DNA from: Bradyrhizobium jicamae
GTDB lineage: Bacteria > Pseudomonadota > Alphaproteobacteria > Rhizobiales > Xanthobacteraceae
Reading direction: 5' to 3'
NCBI RefSeq assembly: GCF_018130695.1
Contig: NZ_JAFCJX010000001.1
Coordinates: 496,001-560,000, forward strand
DNA: 64,000 nt
The translations under genes were made by a program, and so were the position numbers. Shown here piece by piece: positions 8,895 to 17,817 of the stretch. Positions within the stretch are counted from its first letter, which is position 1; every line of letters starts with the position of its first letter. Below the pieces are notes generated by a model. The model saw nothing but the letters and a program-made list of their open reading frames with translations, made no database searches and was not told the origin of the DNA.

Positions 8895-8914
8895 TTTTGG
8901 CACAGATGCTGCCT

Positions 8915-9034
8915 CCCCTCATGGTGAGGAGCCCGCGCAGCGGGCGTCTCGAACCATGGGCCCGTCTCGGACCTCGTCCTTCGAGACGCGCTACGCGCTC
9001 CTCAGGATGAGGGGTCAGGCTTCAGGATGAGGGG
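8915..9034. repeat. dispersed Bradyrhizobium-type intergenic repeat
   Basis: The segment pairs CCTCATGGTGAGGAGC near its left end with GCTCCTCAGGATGAGG near its right end, and contains CGTCTCGAACCATGGGC and TTCGAGACGCGCTACGC blocks; it can fold into a long imperfect hairpin. The last 13 bases (TCAGGATGAGGGG) occur twice, at 9002 and 9022. I recognise it as a common Bradyrhizobium intergenic repeat. It fills the gap between the dehydrogenase promoter and the end of the second SorC gene. Confidence 0.7.
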
Positions 9035-9059
9035 ATAGAATTGCCCGTGAAGCGAAACT

Positions 9060-10007
9060 TTACTTCAGCTTCCCGATCAGCTTCAGCGCGCCCTGGGCGG
9101 CCTTCTCGTCGGTCACCAGCACCTTGCCGAGCCGGCTCTGCAGCACCGCGGCGATGATCGGCGCCTTGTTGGTGCCGCCGGCGATCAGCATCGAGGTCGG
9201 CACCTGCGCCAGTTTATCCAGCTGCATCGCGATCGCGCGCGCGTTGATGCCGTGGTCGATCTGCCGGCCGTTCCTGTCGAGGAACTGGCCGAGCACGTCG
9301 CCGACGGCGCCGGCAGCGCGAAGGTCGTCGATCTTCACGTCGGGCGGCAGGCCGTGCCGGACCAGCAGCGAACGCGGCGTCAGGTCGCCCATGCTGAGCA
9401 GCGCGAGATCGATCCGCGCGACGCTGTCGAGCACGTCCTGATAGACCTCCTGCGCCATGAAGGTGTCGCGCGAGCGGCGGCTGGAGGCATAGATCGGCGC
9501 GGCGAGATAGCTGCACTCGGCGTGCAGCCGGTGCGCCAGCTCGCCGGCGATCTCGAAGGTGTTGAGCTCGAGCCCGCGCGACAGCCCGCCCATCATCGAG
9601 ACGATCGAGATGTCGGGATATTCGGCCGGTGTCACGTAGCGGATGGTCTCGCGCAAGGTGGCGCCCCAGCCGATGCCGATGATGCGCGGGCGCTTCTGCT
9701 CCAGGTATTTCGTAAGATAAGCGCCCGCCGCCATGCCGATCAGGCTCGCGGTCAGCTCGGGATTTTCCGGGCTCGGGATCACCACGGCGTCCTGCAGCCC
9801 GCATTGCTCGCGCAGCCGGTGCTCCAGCTCGGTGCAGCTCGCAAAGGACGAGTTGAGGCGGATCGAGACCACCCCGCTCTGCCGCGCATCCGACAGCATG
9901 CGGTTGACGCGCGCCCGGGTCAGGCCGAGCCGCTCGCCGATCTCGGCCTGGGTCAGATTCTCCATGTAATAGAGCCAGGCGACCCGCAGGATGGTCTGGT
10001 CGGTCAA
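9060..10007 (-). CDS. SorC/DeoR-family transcriptional regulator
   Basis: 315-residue SorC-type regulator: N-terminal HTH (NLTQAEIGERLGLTRARVNRM, residues 17-37) and a C-terminal sugar-binding domain with IIGIGWGATL and VSMMGGLS. The start appears to be TTG at 10007, preceded by GGGAGA. It lies downstream of phoD in the ugp direction with a 90-base gap, so it may be the last gene of that operon. It is the obvious candidate to bind the palindromes before ugpB and the dehydrogenase. It is distinct from the SorC at 3428 (low similarity by eye). Confidence 0.9.
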   Translation of the reverse strand: MTDQTILRVAWLYYMENLTQAEIGERLGLTRARVNRMLSDARQSGVVSIRLNSSFASCTELEHRLREQCGLQDAVVIPSPENPELTASLIGMAAGAYLTKYLEQKRPRIIGIGWGATLRETIRYVTPAEYPDISIVSMMGGLSRGLELNTFEIAGELAHRLHAECSYLAAPIYASSRRSRDTFMAQEVYQDVLDSVARIDLALLSMGDLTPRSLLVRHGLPPDVKIDDLRAAGAVGDVLGQFLDRNGRQIDHGINARAIAMQLDKLAQVPTSMLIAGGTNKAPIIAAVLQSRLGKVLVTDEKAAQGALKLIGKLK

Positions 10008-10097
10008 AACGCAATCTCCCGCGGCATCGGCGCAAATGCATTGAGCAAGGCGTCCATTTGAGGCGATCTGATGCGAATCGTCAAACCGCCCGCCATC

Positions 10098-11633
10098 TCA
10101 CGCCGCCTTCGGTCCTCGCGTGCCGTCCTCGACCACGAAGGTCGCCAGCCGCTTCACGCCGCTCTTGATGTCCTTGACGTCGTCGACGGCCTCGAAGCCG
10201 ACCGTGCAGGTTTTGGCATCGAGCTCGACGGTGGCATAGCCGCGTCGGTCGCCGCGCACAAAAGCCAGATTCGGATTGTCCGCCGTCGCCTTTCGCGTCG
10301 TGGTCTCGCCCGGTCCCTCCGAAGTGATGGAGGTGCCGACGAACTCGGTGGCAATGGTCGGCTCGTCGTGCCTGGTGAAATCGCGTTTCAGGCTGGCGGC
10401 ATGGAAGGCATGGCGATCGCCGCCGATCACGATCGGATTTCGGGTCTTGTGCGCGGCAAGTGCATCGAGCAGCCTGCGGCGGGCATTGGGATAGCCGTCC
10501 CAGCCGTCCATCCAGTAACGGTCGCCGTCCTCGGCGCCGCGGCGGTCCTGCGCCATCAGGGTCTGCTGCGCGACGACAGTCCAGCGGGCGCGGCAGTTGC
10601 CGAGGCGATCGTCGAACCATTTTTCCTGCGCGCCCCCCAGCATGGTGCGCGCCTCGTCGAGCCGCTCCGCGCAGGGCACGATCCAGGTCGGCCGCCCGCC
10701 ATTGACGCAGGCCGAGGCCGAGCGAAATTGCCGGTCGTCGAGCAGCAGCACGTCCATCACGTCGCCGAACCGGTAATGCTCGTAGATCGTCGCGTCCGGC
10801 CCGCGCGGCCGCATCGATGATGGCAACGGCATGTGCTCGTAATAAGCCTGATAGGCGGCGGCGCGGATCTTCAGGAATAACTGGGGATCGCGCACCGTGT
10901 AGGAGCGGTCATTGGCGTAGTCGTCCATGACCTCGTGGTCGTCCCAGATCGACAACCACGGAAACGCCGCGTGCGCGGCCTGCAGATCGGCATCGCCCTT
11001 GTAGAGCGCGTAGCGGTTGCGGTACTCGGGCAGCGTGGTCGGGATCCCGACGCCGTGCTCGCGCACGTGATGCGAGCCCCAGGATCGCTCGTAGATGTAG
11101 TCGCCGAGATGCACGACCAGATCGAGGTCGCGCGCGGCCATGTCGCGATAGGCGCTGAACCAGCCCTGCTCATATTGCTGGCAGGAGGCGAAGGCGAACC
11201 GAACCCGCGCCTTGTGCCCGGCCGGCGCAGTGCGCGTGCGCCCGATCGGGCTCACCGCCGTCCCGGCACGGAAGCGGTACCAGTAGACGCGATCGGGCTG
11301 CAGCCCCCTCGCCTCGGCGTGCACGGAATGCGCAAGCTCGGCGGTCGCGCGTTCGGTGCCATGCGCCACGATGCGTGCAAATTTGTCGTCCTCGGCGACC
11401 TGCCATTCGACCTCGACCGGCGCATCGGTCATGCCGCCGTCTTCGAGCGGCCGCGGCGCCAGCCGCGTCCACAGGATCACGCTGTCGGCACGCGGACAGC
11501 CGGAGGCGATGCCGAGCGTATAGGGATCGGCGCTGAAGCCGACAGGCGCACCGCGCACGATGCCGAAGGGCGCGGCGAGCGCGGCGCTCGCCAGCGACGC
11601 AACCAGAAAATGCCGGCGCGGAATTCCCGTCAT
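10098..11633 (-). CDS. phoD: PhoD-like alkaline phosphatase/phosphodiesterase, Tat-exported
   Basis: 511 residues. The twin-arginine signal is IPRRHFLVASL (arginines at 6-7) with an Ala-rich h-region to about residue 28. PhoD metal-site motifs are visible: FAFASCQQYEQGWF, HLGDYIYE, WDDHEVMDDYAND and GGDRHAFHA. PhoD enzymes are calcium/iron phosphodiesterases that act outside the inner membrane. The ATG at 11633 overlaps the stop of the GDPD gene (ATGA). Placed after ugpBAE and GDPD it probably releases phosphate or glycerol-phosphate from diesters in the periplasm. Confidence 0.9.
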   Translation of the reverse strand: MTGIPRRHFLVASLASAALAAPFGIVRGAPVGFSADPYTLGIASGCPRADSVILWTRLAPRPLEDGGMTDAPVEVEWQVAEDDKFARIVAHGTERATAELAHSVHAEARGLQPDRVYWYRFRAGTAVSPIGRTRTAPAGHKARVRFAFASCQQYEQGWFSAYRDMAARDLDLVVHLGDYIYERSWGSHHVREHGVGIPTTLPEYRNRYALYKGDADLQAAHAAFPWLSIWDDHEVMDDYANDRSYTVRDPQLFLKIRAAAYQAYYEHMPLPSSMRPRGPDATIYEHYRFGDVMDVLLLDDRQFRSASACVNGGRPTWIVPCAERLDEARTMLGGAQEKWFDDRLGNCRARWTVVAQQTLMAQDRRGAEDGDRYWMDGWDGYPNARRRLLDALAAHKTRNPIVIGGDRHAFHAASLKRDFTRHDEPTIATEFVGTSITSEGPGETTTRKATADNPNLAFVRGDRRGYATVELDAKTCTVGFEAVDDVKDIKSGVKRLATFVVEDGTRGPKAA

Positions 11634-12385
11634 GCCGGCACGGCCGCGCGCTTGCGGCGGATGTCGACGGCGAGATCCGGCCGGTCCGTCGTGATCTGCC
11701 GCACCGGCTGGGCCAGCCAGTAGCTGATATCCTCCGGCGTATTGGTGACCCAGGCACCGAGCCGCGCGGTACCGAGGATGCCGAGCGCCAGCGGCAACGC
11801 AGGCGTCAGCAGCGTCTTCTCGATCGCCACGATGCAGTCGCGGATTTTCGCCAGCCGCTCCAGCGCAGGCGCGATGCCGCCCATCATCTCGGCCGAGCGG
11901 CGATCGAGCGAGGTCAGCACCCGCGCATCCGGCGCCAGCCGCCGCACCGTCTCGATCACCTCGGGCACGAAGCAGGTGATGATCGCCCGCCGCTCCAGCC
12001 CGCGCCGCTTGATCTCCTCGATCAGCTTCGCCTCCAGCCCCTGATACGCGTTGCCCAAGGCGTCGGTCTTGATCTCGATATGCAGCTCCAGCGCGGTGTC
12101 GGCGAACACGTCGAGCACCTGTGACAGCGTCGGAATGCACTCGTCGCCGGCCTCGCGCAGCCGCGTCGAGGTCAGCCGGTTCAGGCTGCGCTCGCCGACC
12201 GGGCCGGTGTCATGCGTGGTGCGGTCGAGCAAGGGATCGTGGATCACGACGATGCCGCCGTCCGCGCTCTGATGTACGTCGAACTCGACCGCGTCGACGC
12301 CGAGGCCGCACAGATTGCGGAAGCCGAGAATGCTGTTCTCGGCCCAAAGGTCGCGCGCGCCGCGATGTCCGGCGATGAAAACCAT
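11630..12385 (-). CDS. ugpQ: glycerophosphodiester phosphodiesterase (cytoplasmic, UgpQ type)
   Basis: 251-residue GDPD-family TIM barrel without a signal peptide. Catalytic landmarks are GHRGARDLWAENS (His7, Arg8, Glu16), VEFDVH and HDPLLDRTT near the N-terminus, and HIEIKT in the middle. The enzyme hydrolyses glycerophosphodiesters such as glycerophosphocholine to sn-glycerol 3-phosphate plus an alcohol. It follows ugpE by 9 bases and overlaps phoD by 4, so it is part of the ugp operon and acts on the imported diester. Confidence 0.92.
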   Translation of the reverse strand: MVFIAGHRGARDLWAENSILGFRNLCGLGVDAVEFDVHQSADGGIVVIHDPLLDRTTHDTGPVGERSLNRLTSTRLREAGDECIPTLSQVLDVFADTALELHIEIKTDALGNAYQGLEAKLIEEIKRRGLERRAIITCFVPEVIETVRRLAPDARVLTSLDRRSAEMMGGIAPALERLAKIRDCIVAIEKTLLTPALPLALGILGTARLGAWVTNTPEDISYWLAQPVRQITTDRPDLAVDIRRKRAAVPA

Positions 12386-12394
12386 GGTTTCTCC

Positions 12395-13315
12395 TCACTT
12401 GCTGCTGTCGACGAGCCCCTTCAGGAACCAGCGCTGCAGCAGCAGGATCACGAGCGTCGGCGGCAGCATGGTCAGGAGCGCGCCGCTCATGGCGACGTTC
12501 CAGGCCGGCTCGCTGTCCGAGCGCGGGATCAGGTTCTTCAGGGCAATCACGGCCGTTGCCATGTCCTTGTCCGTCGTGAACAGCAGCGGCCAAAGATACT
12601 GGTTCCAGCCGAACAAGAACAGGATGATCGCGAGCGCCACCATGTTCGGGACCGACAGCGGCAGCAGGATGCTCCAGAAGAAGCGCAGCGGCGAAGCGCC
12701 ATCGAGCCGCGCCGCCTCGCAGAGCTCGTCAGGCACGGTCAGGAAGAACTGGCGAAACAGGAAGGTCGCGGTGGCCGAGGCCATCAGCGGCAGGATCAGG
12801 CCGGGATAGGTGTTGACCATGTTCCATTCCAGCGCGATGTCGACGCGGTGGCCGCTGATCCAGCCGAAGAGATCGGCCAGATGCAGCGTATCGGCGAGCC
12901 ATTGCAGCGGCAGCGCGGCATTGGCCACCGCCTCGAAGGTCGGCACGATCCGCACCTCGATCGGCAGCATCAGCGAGACGAAGATCAGCCAGAACGCCAG
13001 CATCCGGTAGCGGAAGCGAAAGTAAGTGATCGCGAACGCCGACAATAGCGACACCGCGATCTTGCCGGCGGTGATGCCGAGCGCCACCACGACCGAATTG
13101 AGGAAGGTGCGGCTGAAATTCGCCTTGACCCAGGCCGCCTGCAGGTTGGCGATGAACTGATCGCCCGGCAGCCACGGCAGCGGCACCTTCTGCACCTCGC
13201 CGATGGTCAGCGAGCCCGCGACGAAGGCAAAATAGAGCGGCACGCACACGGCCAGCGCGCCGGCGATCAGGATCGCGTGGCAGACGAAATTGAGGACCGG
13301 TGCCCGCTCGACCAT
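12395..13315 (-). CDS. ugpE: sn-glycerol-3-phosphate ABC transporter permease UgpE
   Basis: 306-residue MalG-type permease. Long stretches agree with the enterobacterial UgpE family: LMLPIEVRIVPT, LMASATATFLFRQFF, EAARLDGASPLRFF (EAA loop), WNQYLWPLL and a KGLVDS end. It is about 25 residues longer than E. coli UgpE because of an insertion (roughly residues 137-170) ahead of the EAA loop. The ATG at 13315 is separated from the ugpA stop by one base; an upstream in-frame start lies inside ugpA and is rejected. Confidence 0.93.
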   Translation of the reverse strand: MVERAPVLNFVCHAILIAGALAVCVPLYFAFVAGSLTIGEVQKVPLPWLPGDQFIANLQAAWVKANFSRTFLNSVVVALGITAGKIAVSLLSAFAITYFRFRYRMLAFWLIFVSLMLPIEVRIVPTFEAVANAALPLQWLADTLHLADLFGWISGHRVDIALEWNMVNTYPGLILPLMASATATFLFRQFFLTVPDELCEAARLDGASPLRFFWSILLPLSVPNMVALAIILFLFGWNQYLWPLLFTTDKDMATAVIALKNLIPRSDSEPAWNVAMSGALLTMLPPTLVILLLQRWFLKGLVDSSK

Positions 13316-13316
13316 C

Positions 13317-14333
13317 TCAGACCCCGTAATTGACCTTGCGGTCGAAATAGCGGAACTGCAGCAGCGTGCAGAGCAGCGCAAAACTCATCAGCAGCACCGA
13401 TTGCGCGGCCGACGAGCCGAGGTCGAGATTGACGAAGCCGTCGACATAGACCTTGTAGACGAGGATGTTGGTGGCGCCGGCCGGCCCGCCCTTGGTGACG
13501 GCGTCGATGATCGCGAAGGTCTCGAAGAAGCCGTAGATGAAATTCATCACGGCGAGGAAGAACACGGTCGGCCCCAGCATCGGCAGCCCGATCGAGACGA
13601 AGCGCCGGATCGGCCCCGCGCCATCCACCGCCGCCGCCTCCATCAGCGATACCGGCACCGCGAGCAGGCCGACGACCAGGAAGATGTAGTCGTAGCAGAT
13701 GTGCTTCCATGACGCCGCCAGCGTCACCAGGATCAGCGCGTGGTTCGGGTTGAGGTTCGGATCCCAGGCGATGCCGAGCCCGTGCAGCACATGTGCGAGC
13801 GGGCCGACCGCCGGATTGAACAGGAACGCCCAGAGGATGCCGGCAATCGCCGGCGCGATCGCGTAAGGCAACAGAATGATGGTGCGGTAGACCGAGCGCC
13901 CCTTGATGATGTGATCGGTCGCAAAGGCCAGCACCAGCGCGACGGAGAGCGTCAGCGCGTTCTGCCCGACGGTGAACAGGAGCGTCACCCACATCGACTG
14001 GCGATACTCGCCATTGGCGAACAGGGCCTTGAAATTGTCGAACCAGACGAACTGCACGGTGGTGCCGAACGGGTCGGACAGCAGCACCGACTGCGTCAGC
14101 GCCCGCAGCGAGGGAATGAAGAAGAAGAAGAGCAGGATCAGAAGCTGCGGCAGCAGCAGCAAGGTCGGCAGGCCCGGCCCTTCGCCGAAATTCGCCCGCT
14201 TCAGCCCGGCCTCCTGCGCGGGCCGCGCCTTCTTTCGCGCGGCCGCGCGATGCGAGACCGATGCAGCAGCGGAACGTGGCTGAGCGCTCGGCACAGCCAC
14301 GTCACGCCCGATCGCAGACGAACGCACGGCCAT
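13317..14333 (-). CDS. ugpA: sn-glycerol-3-phosphate ABC transporter permease UgpA
   Basis: 338-residue MalF-type permease, UgpA-like by its position between ugpB and ugpE and by segments such as LLPYAIAPAIAGILWAFLF and EAAAVDGAGPIRRF (EAA loop). The first 45 residues are an Ala/Arg/Lys-rich cytoplasmic extension not seen in enterobacterial UgpA; the first membrane segment starts near residue 56. It follows ugpB by 5 bases. Confidence 0.92.
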   Translation of the reverse strand: MAVRSSAIGRDVAVPSAQPRSAAASVSHRAAARKKARPAQEAGLKRANFGEGPGLPTLLLLPQLLILLFFFFIPSLRALTQSVLLSDPFGTTVQFVWFDNFKALFANGEYRQSMWVTLLFTVGQNALTLSVALVLAFATDHIIKGRSVYRTIILLPYAIAPAIAGILWAFLFNPAVGPLAHVLHGLGIAWDPNLNPNHALILVTLAASWKHICYDYIFLVVGLLAVPVSLMEAAAVDGAGPIRRFVSIGLPMLGPTVFFLAVMNFIYGFFETFAIIDAVTKGGPAGATNILVYKVYVDGFVNLDLGSSAAQSVLLMSFALLCTLLQFRYFDRKVNYGV

Positions 14334-14338
14334 CTCCG

Positions 14339-15670
14339 TCAGCGATCGCCGTCGAGGTTCTTCCCGGCATTGAGCTTCTCGAACTGCCGGAGGATCTCGT
14401 TGCCGCGCTTGACCGCATCATCCATCGCCTGTTGCGGCGACTTCTGGCCGGCGAACACCGCCTCGACCTCCTGGCGCTGCGCCAGCATGGTCTGCACGAA
14501 ATTGCCGAAGCGGAAGCCGCGCGAGTTCTCGTTGGGCACTCCGCGCGACAGCTGCAGCACGGCGATCTCCCGCGTCGGATGATCCTTGTAGTAGCCGCGC
14601 TCGCGCGCCAGCTCGTAGGCGCGGTTGGTCGCGGGAACATAGCCGGTTGCGCCATGCCACCACACCTGCGTCTCCGGTTGGGCGACGAAATTGAGGAACG
14701 CCGCCACCGCCTCGTAACGCTCCGGCGTGTGGCCCTTCATCACCCAGATCGCGCCGCCCCCGATCGTGCTGTTGAGCGGCGGATTGATGTCGCTCTCATG
14801 CGGCAGGAACGTGGCGCTCCAGTTGATCGTGGCGTTGCGCTCGATATTGCCGTGCGAGGCAGTCGAATTGACAAAGGTCGAGCAGCGGCCGGAGGTGAAC
14901 AGCTGCTCCGGGCTGAGCCCCTGGCCGGCGATCTGCATGATGCCGTCGTCGAGCCATTTCTTCAGGCGCGCCACCTGCGAGACCACCTTGGTCTTGTTGT
15001 AGACGAACTCGGTGCCGAGCCCGTCAAAGCCGTTGGCGAGCGTGCCATAGGGCTGGTTGTTGATGGCGCTGTAGTTCTCCAGGAGGCTCCAGTAGAAATC
15101 GCCGGGCAGCACGGTGCCGCACTCGCTGATTCCCTTGGCCTTGATGGCGTAGAGCTGCTTCTCCAGCTCCTGCCAGGTGTCGGCCGGTTTATCGAAACCG
15201 GCTTTCTGGAAGTGATCCTTGTTGTACCAGAAGATCGGCGTCGAGGAGTTGAACGGCAGCGCCGACATCCGCCCCTTGTAGCTCCAGAAGCTCGCCACCG
15301 GCTTGATGAAATCGGCGAAGTCGACCTTGTAGCCCTGCTTCTCCAGGAGATCCTGCACGGGAACCACGGCCTCCGACAGCAGCATGGTCATGTAGCCGCG
15401 CTCGGCGATCTGCACCATCTCCGGCGGCCGCTTGGCGCGGTAGGCCGCGATCACGCCGTTGGTCACCTCGTCGTAATTGCCTTTTGCGACGGCAACGACG
15501 GTGTATTTGTCTTGCGACTTGTTGAACTTCTCGACGACCTCGTTGAGGCGGTCGCCCAGCACGCCGCTCATCGCGTGCCACCACTGCACCTCGATTCGCG
15601 CGGCCTGTGCCGGTGCCACAAATGCCAGCATCGCGACGACAAGCGCGAGCAACGCGGTGTTCTGCCTCAT
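14339..15670 (-). CDS. ugpB: sn-glycerol-3-phosphate-binding protein UgpB
   Basis: 443-residue periplasmic binding protein with a 23-residue Sec signal ending APAQA. It matches UgpB along its length: WWHAMSG at the mature start, KGNYDEV, PFNSSTPIFWYNKD, NGFDG, ARERGYYKDHP, KSPQQAMDDAVKRGNEILRQFEK. UgpB binds glycerol 3-phosphate and glycerophosphocholine. First gene of ugpB-A-E-GDPD-phoD. No complete PHO box was found; instead a 29-bp palindromic element lies 49-77 bases upstream, pointing to control by a SorC protein rather than, or in addition to, PhoB. Confidence 0.95.
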   Translation of the reverse strand: MRQNTALLALVVAMLAFVAPAQAARIEVQWWHAMSGVLGDRLNEVVEKFNKSQDKYTVVAVAKGNYDEVTNGVIAAYRAKRPPEMVQIAERGYMTMLLSEAVVPVQDLLEKQGYKVDFADFIKPVASFWSYKGRMSALPFNSSTPIFWYNKDHFQKAGFDKPADTWQELEKQLYAIKAKGISECGTVLPGDFYWSLLENYSAINNQPYGTLANGFDGLGTEFVYNKTKVVSQVARLKKWLDDGIMQIAGQGLSPEQLFTSGRCSTFVNSTASHGNIERNATINWSATFLPHESDINPPLNSTIGGGAIWVMKGHTPERYEAVAAFLNFVAQPETQVWWHGATGYVPATNRAYELARERGYYKDHPTREIAVLQLSRGVPNENSRGFRFGNFVQTMLAQRQEVEAVFAGQKSPQQAMDDAVKRGNEILRQFEKLNAGKNLDGDR

Positions 15671-15718
15671 GGCGATCCCTCCCTGCGGCAGCCCCTCCCC
15701 CTCGGAAAGGCGCCTCTG

Positions 15719-15747
15719 ATCATTTGTAATTCTACAATGACATATGT
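15719..15747. promoter_or_regulatory. palindromic operator, copy 2 (before ugpB)
   Basis: ATTTGT at 15722-15727 and ACATAT at 15740-15745 with the same 12-base spacing as copy 1 at 8866-8894, and 24 of 29 bases identical to the reverse complement of that copy. One half contains TGTCAT, a PHO half-box, but the second half-box is missing. Confidence 0.6.
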
Positions 15748-16054
15748 GTCGGGAGGATGAAAGGGGTCATGCGGAGCATGGGAACCCGCACCGATGCGAC
15801 AAAAGTTCGAGATGTCCAACGGAACTGCCGCGGAATCAGCCGCGGCAAAGATCGATGCTGGCCGCGAGCCCGGCCGATGACGTCACGTGAATTTTCGGAA
15901 GGTTACGCGGTGCTGATGCCGCTGTTCGCGGTCCGGCGTGTTGCGGATCCGTCGCGCGCAATCACTTGCGCTGGCGCCGGAACGGCAACCTTGTCACACC
16001 AGGGCGCAGATCGCGGCCGCCTGCGCATGGGTCACGCCGGGCGTCACCCGCAAA
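15748..16054. other. intergenic region, nothing recognised
   Basis: About 300 bases between the ugpB control region and the porin terminator. Open frames here are short, lack family resemblance and lack a ribosome-binding site. I see no repeat, RNA or clear promoter. Confidence 0.5.
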
Positions 16055-16056
16055 GC

Positions 16057-16088
16057 AAAACCCCCGGCGGTTTCCCGCCGGGGGCTCT
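16057..16088 (-). terminator. intrinsic terminator of the porin gene
   Basis: Perfect 10-bp GC stem (16061-16070 with 16075-16084) and a 4-base loop, followed on the minus strand by TTTTG. It lies 28 bases beyond the porin stop. Confidence 0.85.
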
Positions 16089-16115
16089 GTCAGATATGGA
16101 TCAGATCAACCGGTA

Positions 16116-17657
16116 TTACCAGTTGCGCTGAGCGCGGAGCAGCAGCTGGAAGCTGTCCTGATCCTTGATCTCGTACACCGCAGCCGGCTTGGCGCCAGCG
16201 GCAGCGCCCGGGAATGCAACCGAGCCGGAGTACTTCTGATCGAGCCGGGTCCAGCTGAAGTCACCCGAGAAGGTCAGGTTCTTCACAGGAGTCCAACGGG
16301 TGATGACACCCGCCTGCGCGACGTTGAAGTCCGGGTTACAGGTCGAACCGGCGGTCAGCAGAGCGCCCATGGCTGCGCTGCCGCAGATCATGGCCTTGCT
16401 GGCGTCGTTGAAGCGAACGCCGGCATACGCGCCGTAGATGCCCGTGTTCCAGTAGGGATCCCAGTTGTGGGTGTAGCCACCGCGGAAGCCCCAGGTCGTG
16501 ATGCTCTGCTGCGAACCGCCGGTCGTGTAGACGGTGTCAGGAGCGCTGCCGAAGCCGATGCTCTGGTAGGCACCGGCGAGGCCCGTGCCGCCGAACATGC
16601 TGAACGAGTTCGGTGCGAGAACCTGGATGTTGTACCGGGTCGCGCCGTCGGTGTAGACGCCCTGCACGTTGATCGTGTCACCCGCGCCAGTCGGGATGTT
16701 CTTGATCGACAAGGCCAGCTGAGCAGCCCAGCCCCACTTGTCGTCCGGACGGCCGGTCAACTCGGTGGCGCCGTAGTAGCCAGCGTGGTTGTCATGCGCG
16801 GCGAACGATGCCTGGAACAGGCCCCAGGCCTGGTCGACGCGGAGCGAAGCAACGAGGTCCGGAGCACGCGTGCCACCGATGTCGTTGGTGCCGTACGCGC
16901 CGCCGGCGATGCCGGCCGCGGTAATGCCGGACACGTTGATCAGACCCGACTGATAGTAGGCAACCTGGTCCTGGGCCGACAGAGCCAGCGACACGCCGTT
17001 GCCGAACTGCGCGGTGTAGGTGAACTGGTTGACACCAGTGACCGTGCCGCCGCCGCCGACGAGGCTGTCGAAGTTGTTGGCCGGGTAGTTGTTCCAGGGC
17101 GCGTCGAACTGCGACACGGCCTTACCCATCGTGAAGCCGGCGAACTGGATGAAGGCGTAGTACACGCCAAGCGAACCGGCGTTCGGATTGCCGTCGGTAC
17201 CGTTGACCGAACCGCCGGCAGGGCCGACTGCGCCGGAGTACAGCGTGCCGCCGGTGGCGGAGCCGGTGCCGGCATAGCCGCCGGTGGTCCACGAGAAGGT
17301 CGCATCGAAGAAGGTGCGGACCACGCCGTATTCGGTCGCGGTGCGCGTATCGATGTTGAAGTCTTCGCGGGAACGAGCGGTGTAGTAGTTGTCGTAGGCA
17401 TTTTGACCGCTGGCCGGCAGGCTGGTCTGTGCGCCGTAGACGCTGTTGGTGTTCAGCGCGGTTTCGACGCGCAGATAGCCGCCCAGCTTGATGCAGGTGT
17501 CGGTGCCCGGGATGAAGTAGAATCCGGGACCATACAGGGAGCAAACCTTCACGTACTCGACCGCTTTGGCCTTGACGGGAAGATCGGCTGCCTGAGCTCC
17601 GCCGACTGCGGCGAGAACCGCCGCCGAGCCGAGGATAAGGCTCTTTAGTTGTGTCAT
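16116..17657 (-). CDS. outer-membrane porin (Omp2/Porin_2 family)
   Basis: 513-residue alphaproteobacterial porin. A 22-23-residue signal peptide ends GAQA, followed by ADLPVKAK, the conserved VCSLYGPGFYFIPGTDTCIK block and GGYLRVE, all hallmarks of Bradyrhizobium porins. The rest is Gly/Asn/Thr-rich beta-strand sequence and the C-terminus ends in an aromatic residue plus a basic/Trp tail (RAQRNW). The ATG at 17657 follows TTGGAGG by 8 bases, so the longer upstream frame is rejected. It has its own terminator and a long 5' leader, and a candidate small RNA that can pair with its ribosome-binding site lies upstream. Confidence 0.96.
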   Translation of the reverse strand: MTQLKSLILGSAAVLAAVGGAQAADLPVKAKAVEYVKVCSLYGPGFYFIPGTDTCIKLGGYLRVETALNTNSVYGAQTSLPASGQNAYDNYYTARSREDFNIDTRTATEYGVVRTFFDATFSWTTGGYAGTGSATGGTLYSGAVGPAGGSVNGTDGNPNAGSLGVYYAFIQFAGFTMGKAVSQFDAPWNNYPANNFDSLVGGGGTVTGVNQFTYTAQFGNGVSLALSAQDQVAYYQSGLINVSGITAAGIAGGAYGTNDIGGTRAPDLVASLRVDQAWGLFQASFAAHDNHAGYYGATELTGRPDDKWGWAAQLALSIKNIPTGAGDTINVQGVYTDGATRYNIQVLAPNSFSMFGGTGLAGAYQSIGFGSAPDTVYTTGGSQQSITTWGFRGGYTHNWDPYWNTGIYGAYAGVRFNDASKAMICGSAAMGALLTAGSTCNPDFNVAQAGVITRWTPVKNLTFSGDFSWTRLDQKYSGSVAFPGAAAGAKPAAVYEIKDQDSFQLLLRAQRNW

Positions 17658-17681
17658 GTGTCTAACCTCCAAGTTGCTCTT

Positions 17682-17719
17682 GGGCGGGCCCGTCTCGTGC
17701 TGAGACGACACCTCCGCCC
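17682..17719 (-). promoter_or_regulatory. structured 5' leader of porin mRNA
   Basis: In the leader, GTCTC/GAGAC (17692-17696 with 17702-17706) closes a 5-base loop, nested inside GGGCGG/CCGCCC (17682-17687 with 17714-17719). The ribosome-binding site at 17665-17673 lies just downstream of the stem. This could stabilise the message or present the binding site; function is inferred. Confidence 0.45.
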
Positions 17720-17817
17720 CTCAAATCCGCCGATTGCTCACCATTCGGTCGGATCCCCGACGGAACGACTTCAAGGTGCCCCTGCTCCGTCGTTCGAGAG
17801 ACACATTACTTTTCATA

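Noticed and set aside
10098-12140. 680-codon frame covering phoD and part of GDPD
   Set aside because: Only the part from 11633 resembles PhoD and starts with a Tat signal; the upstream part is antiphase with the GDPD gene.
15719-15747. PHO box upstream of ugpB
   Set aside because: Only one TGTCAT half is present; the second half-site at the 11-base period matches at 2 of 7 bases. The shared palindrome with 8866 explains the sequence better.
15757-16131. 124-codon plus-strand frame
   Set aside because: It runs through the porin terminator, has no recognisable domain and has a composition unlike neighbouring genes.
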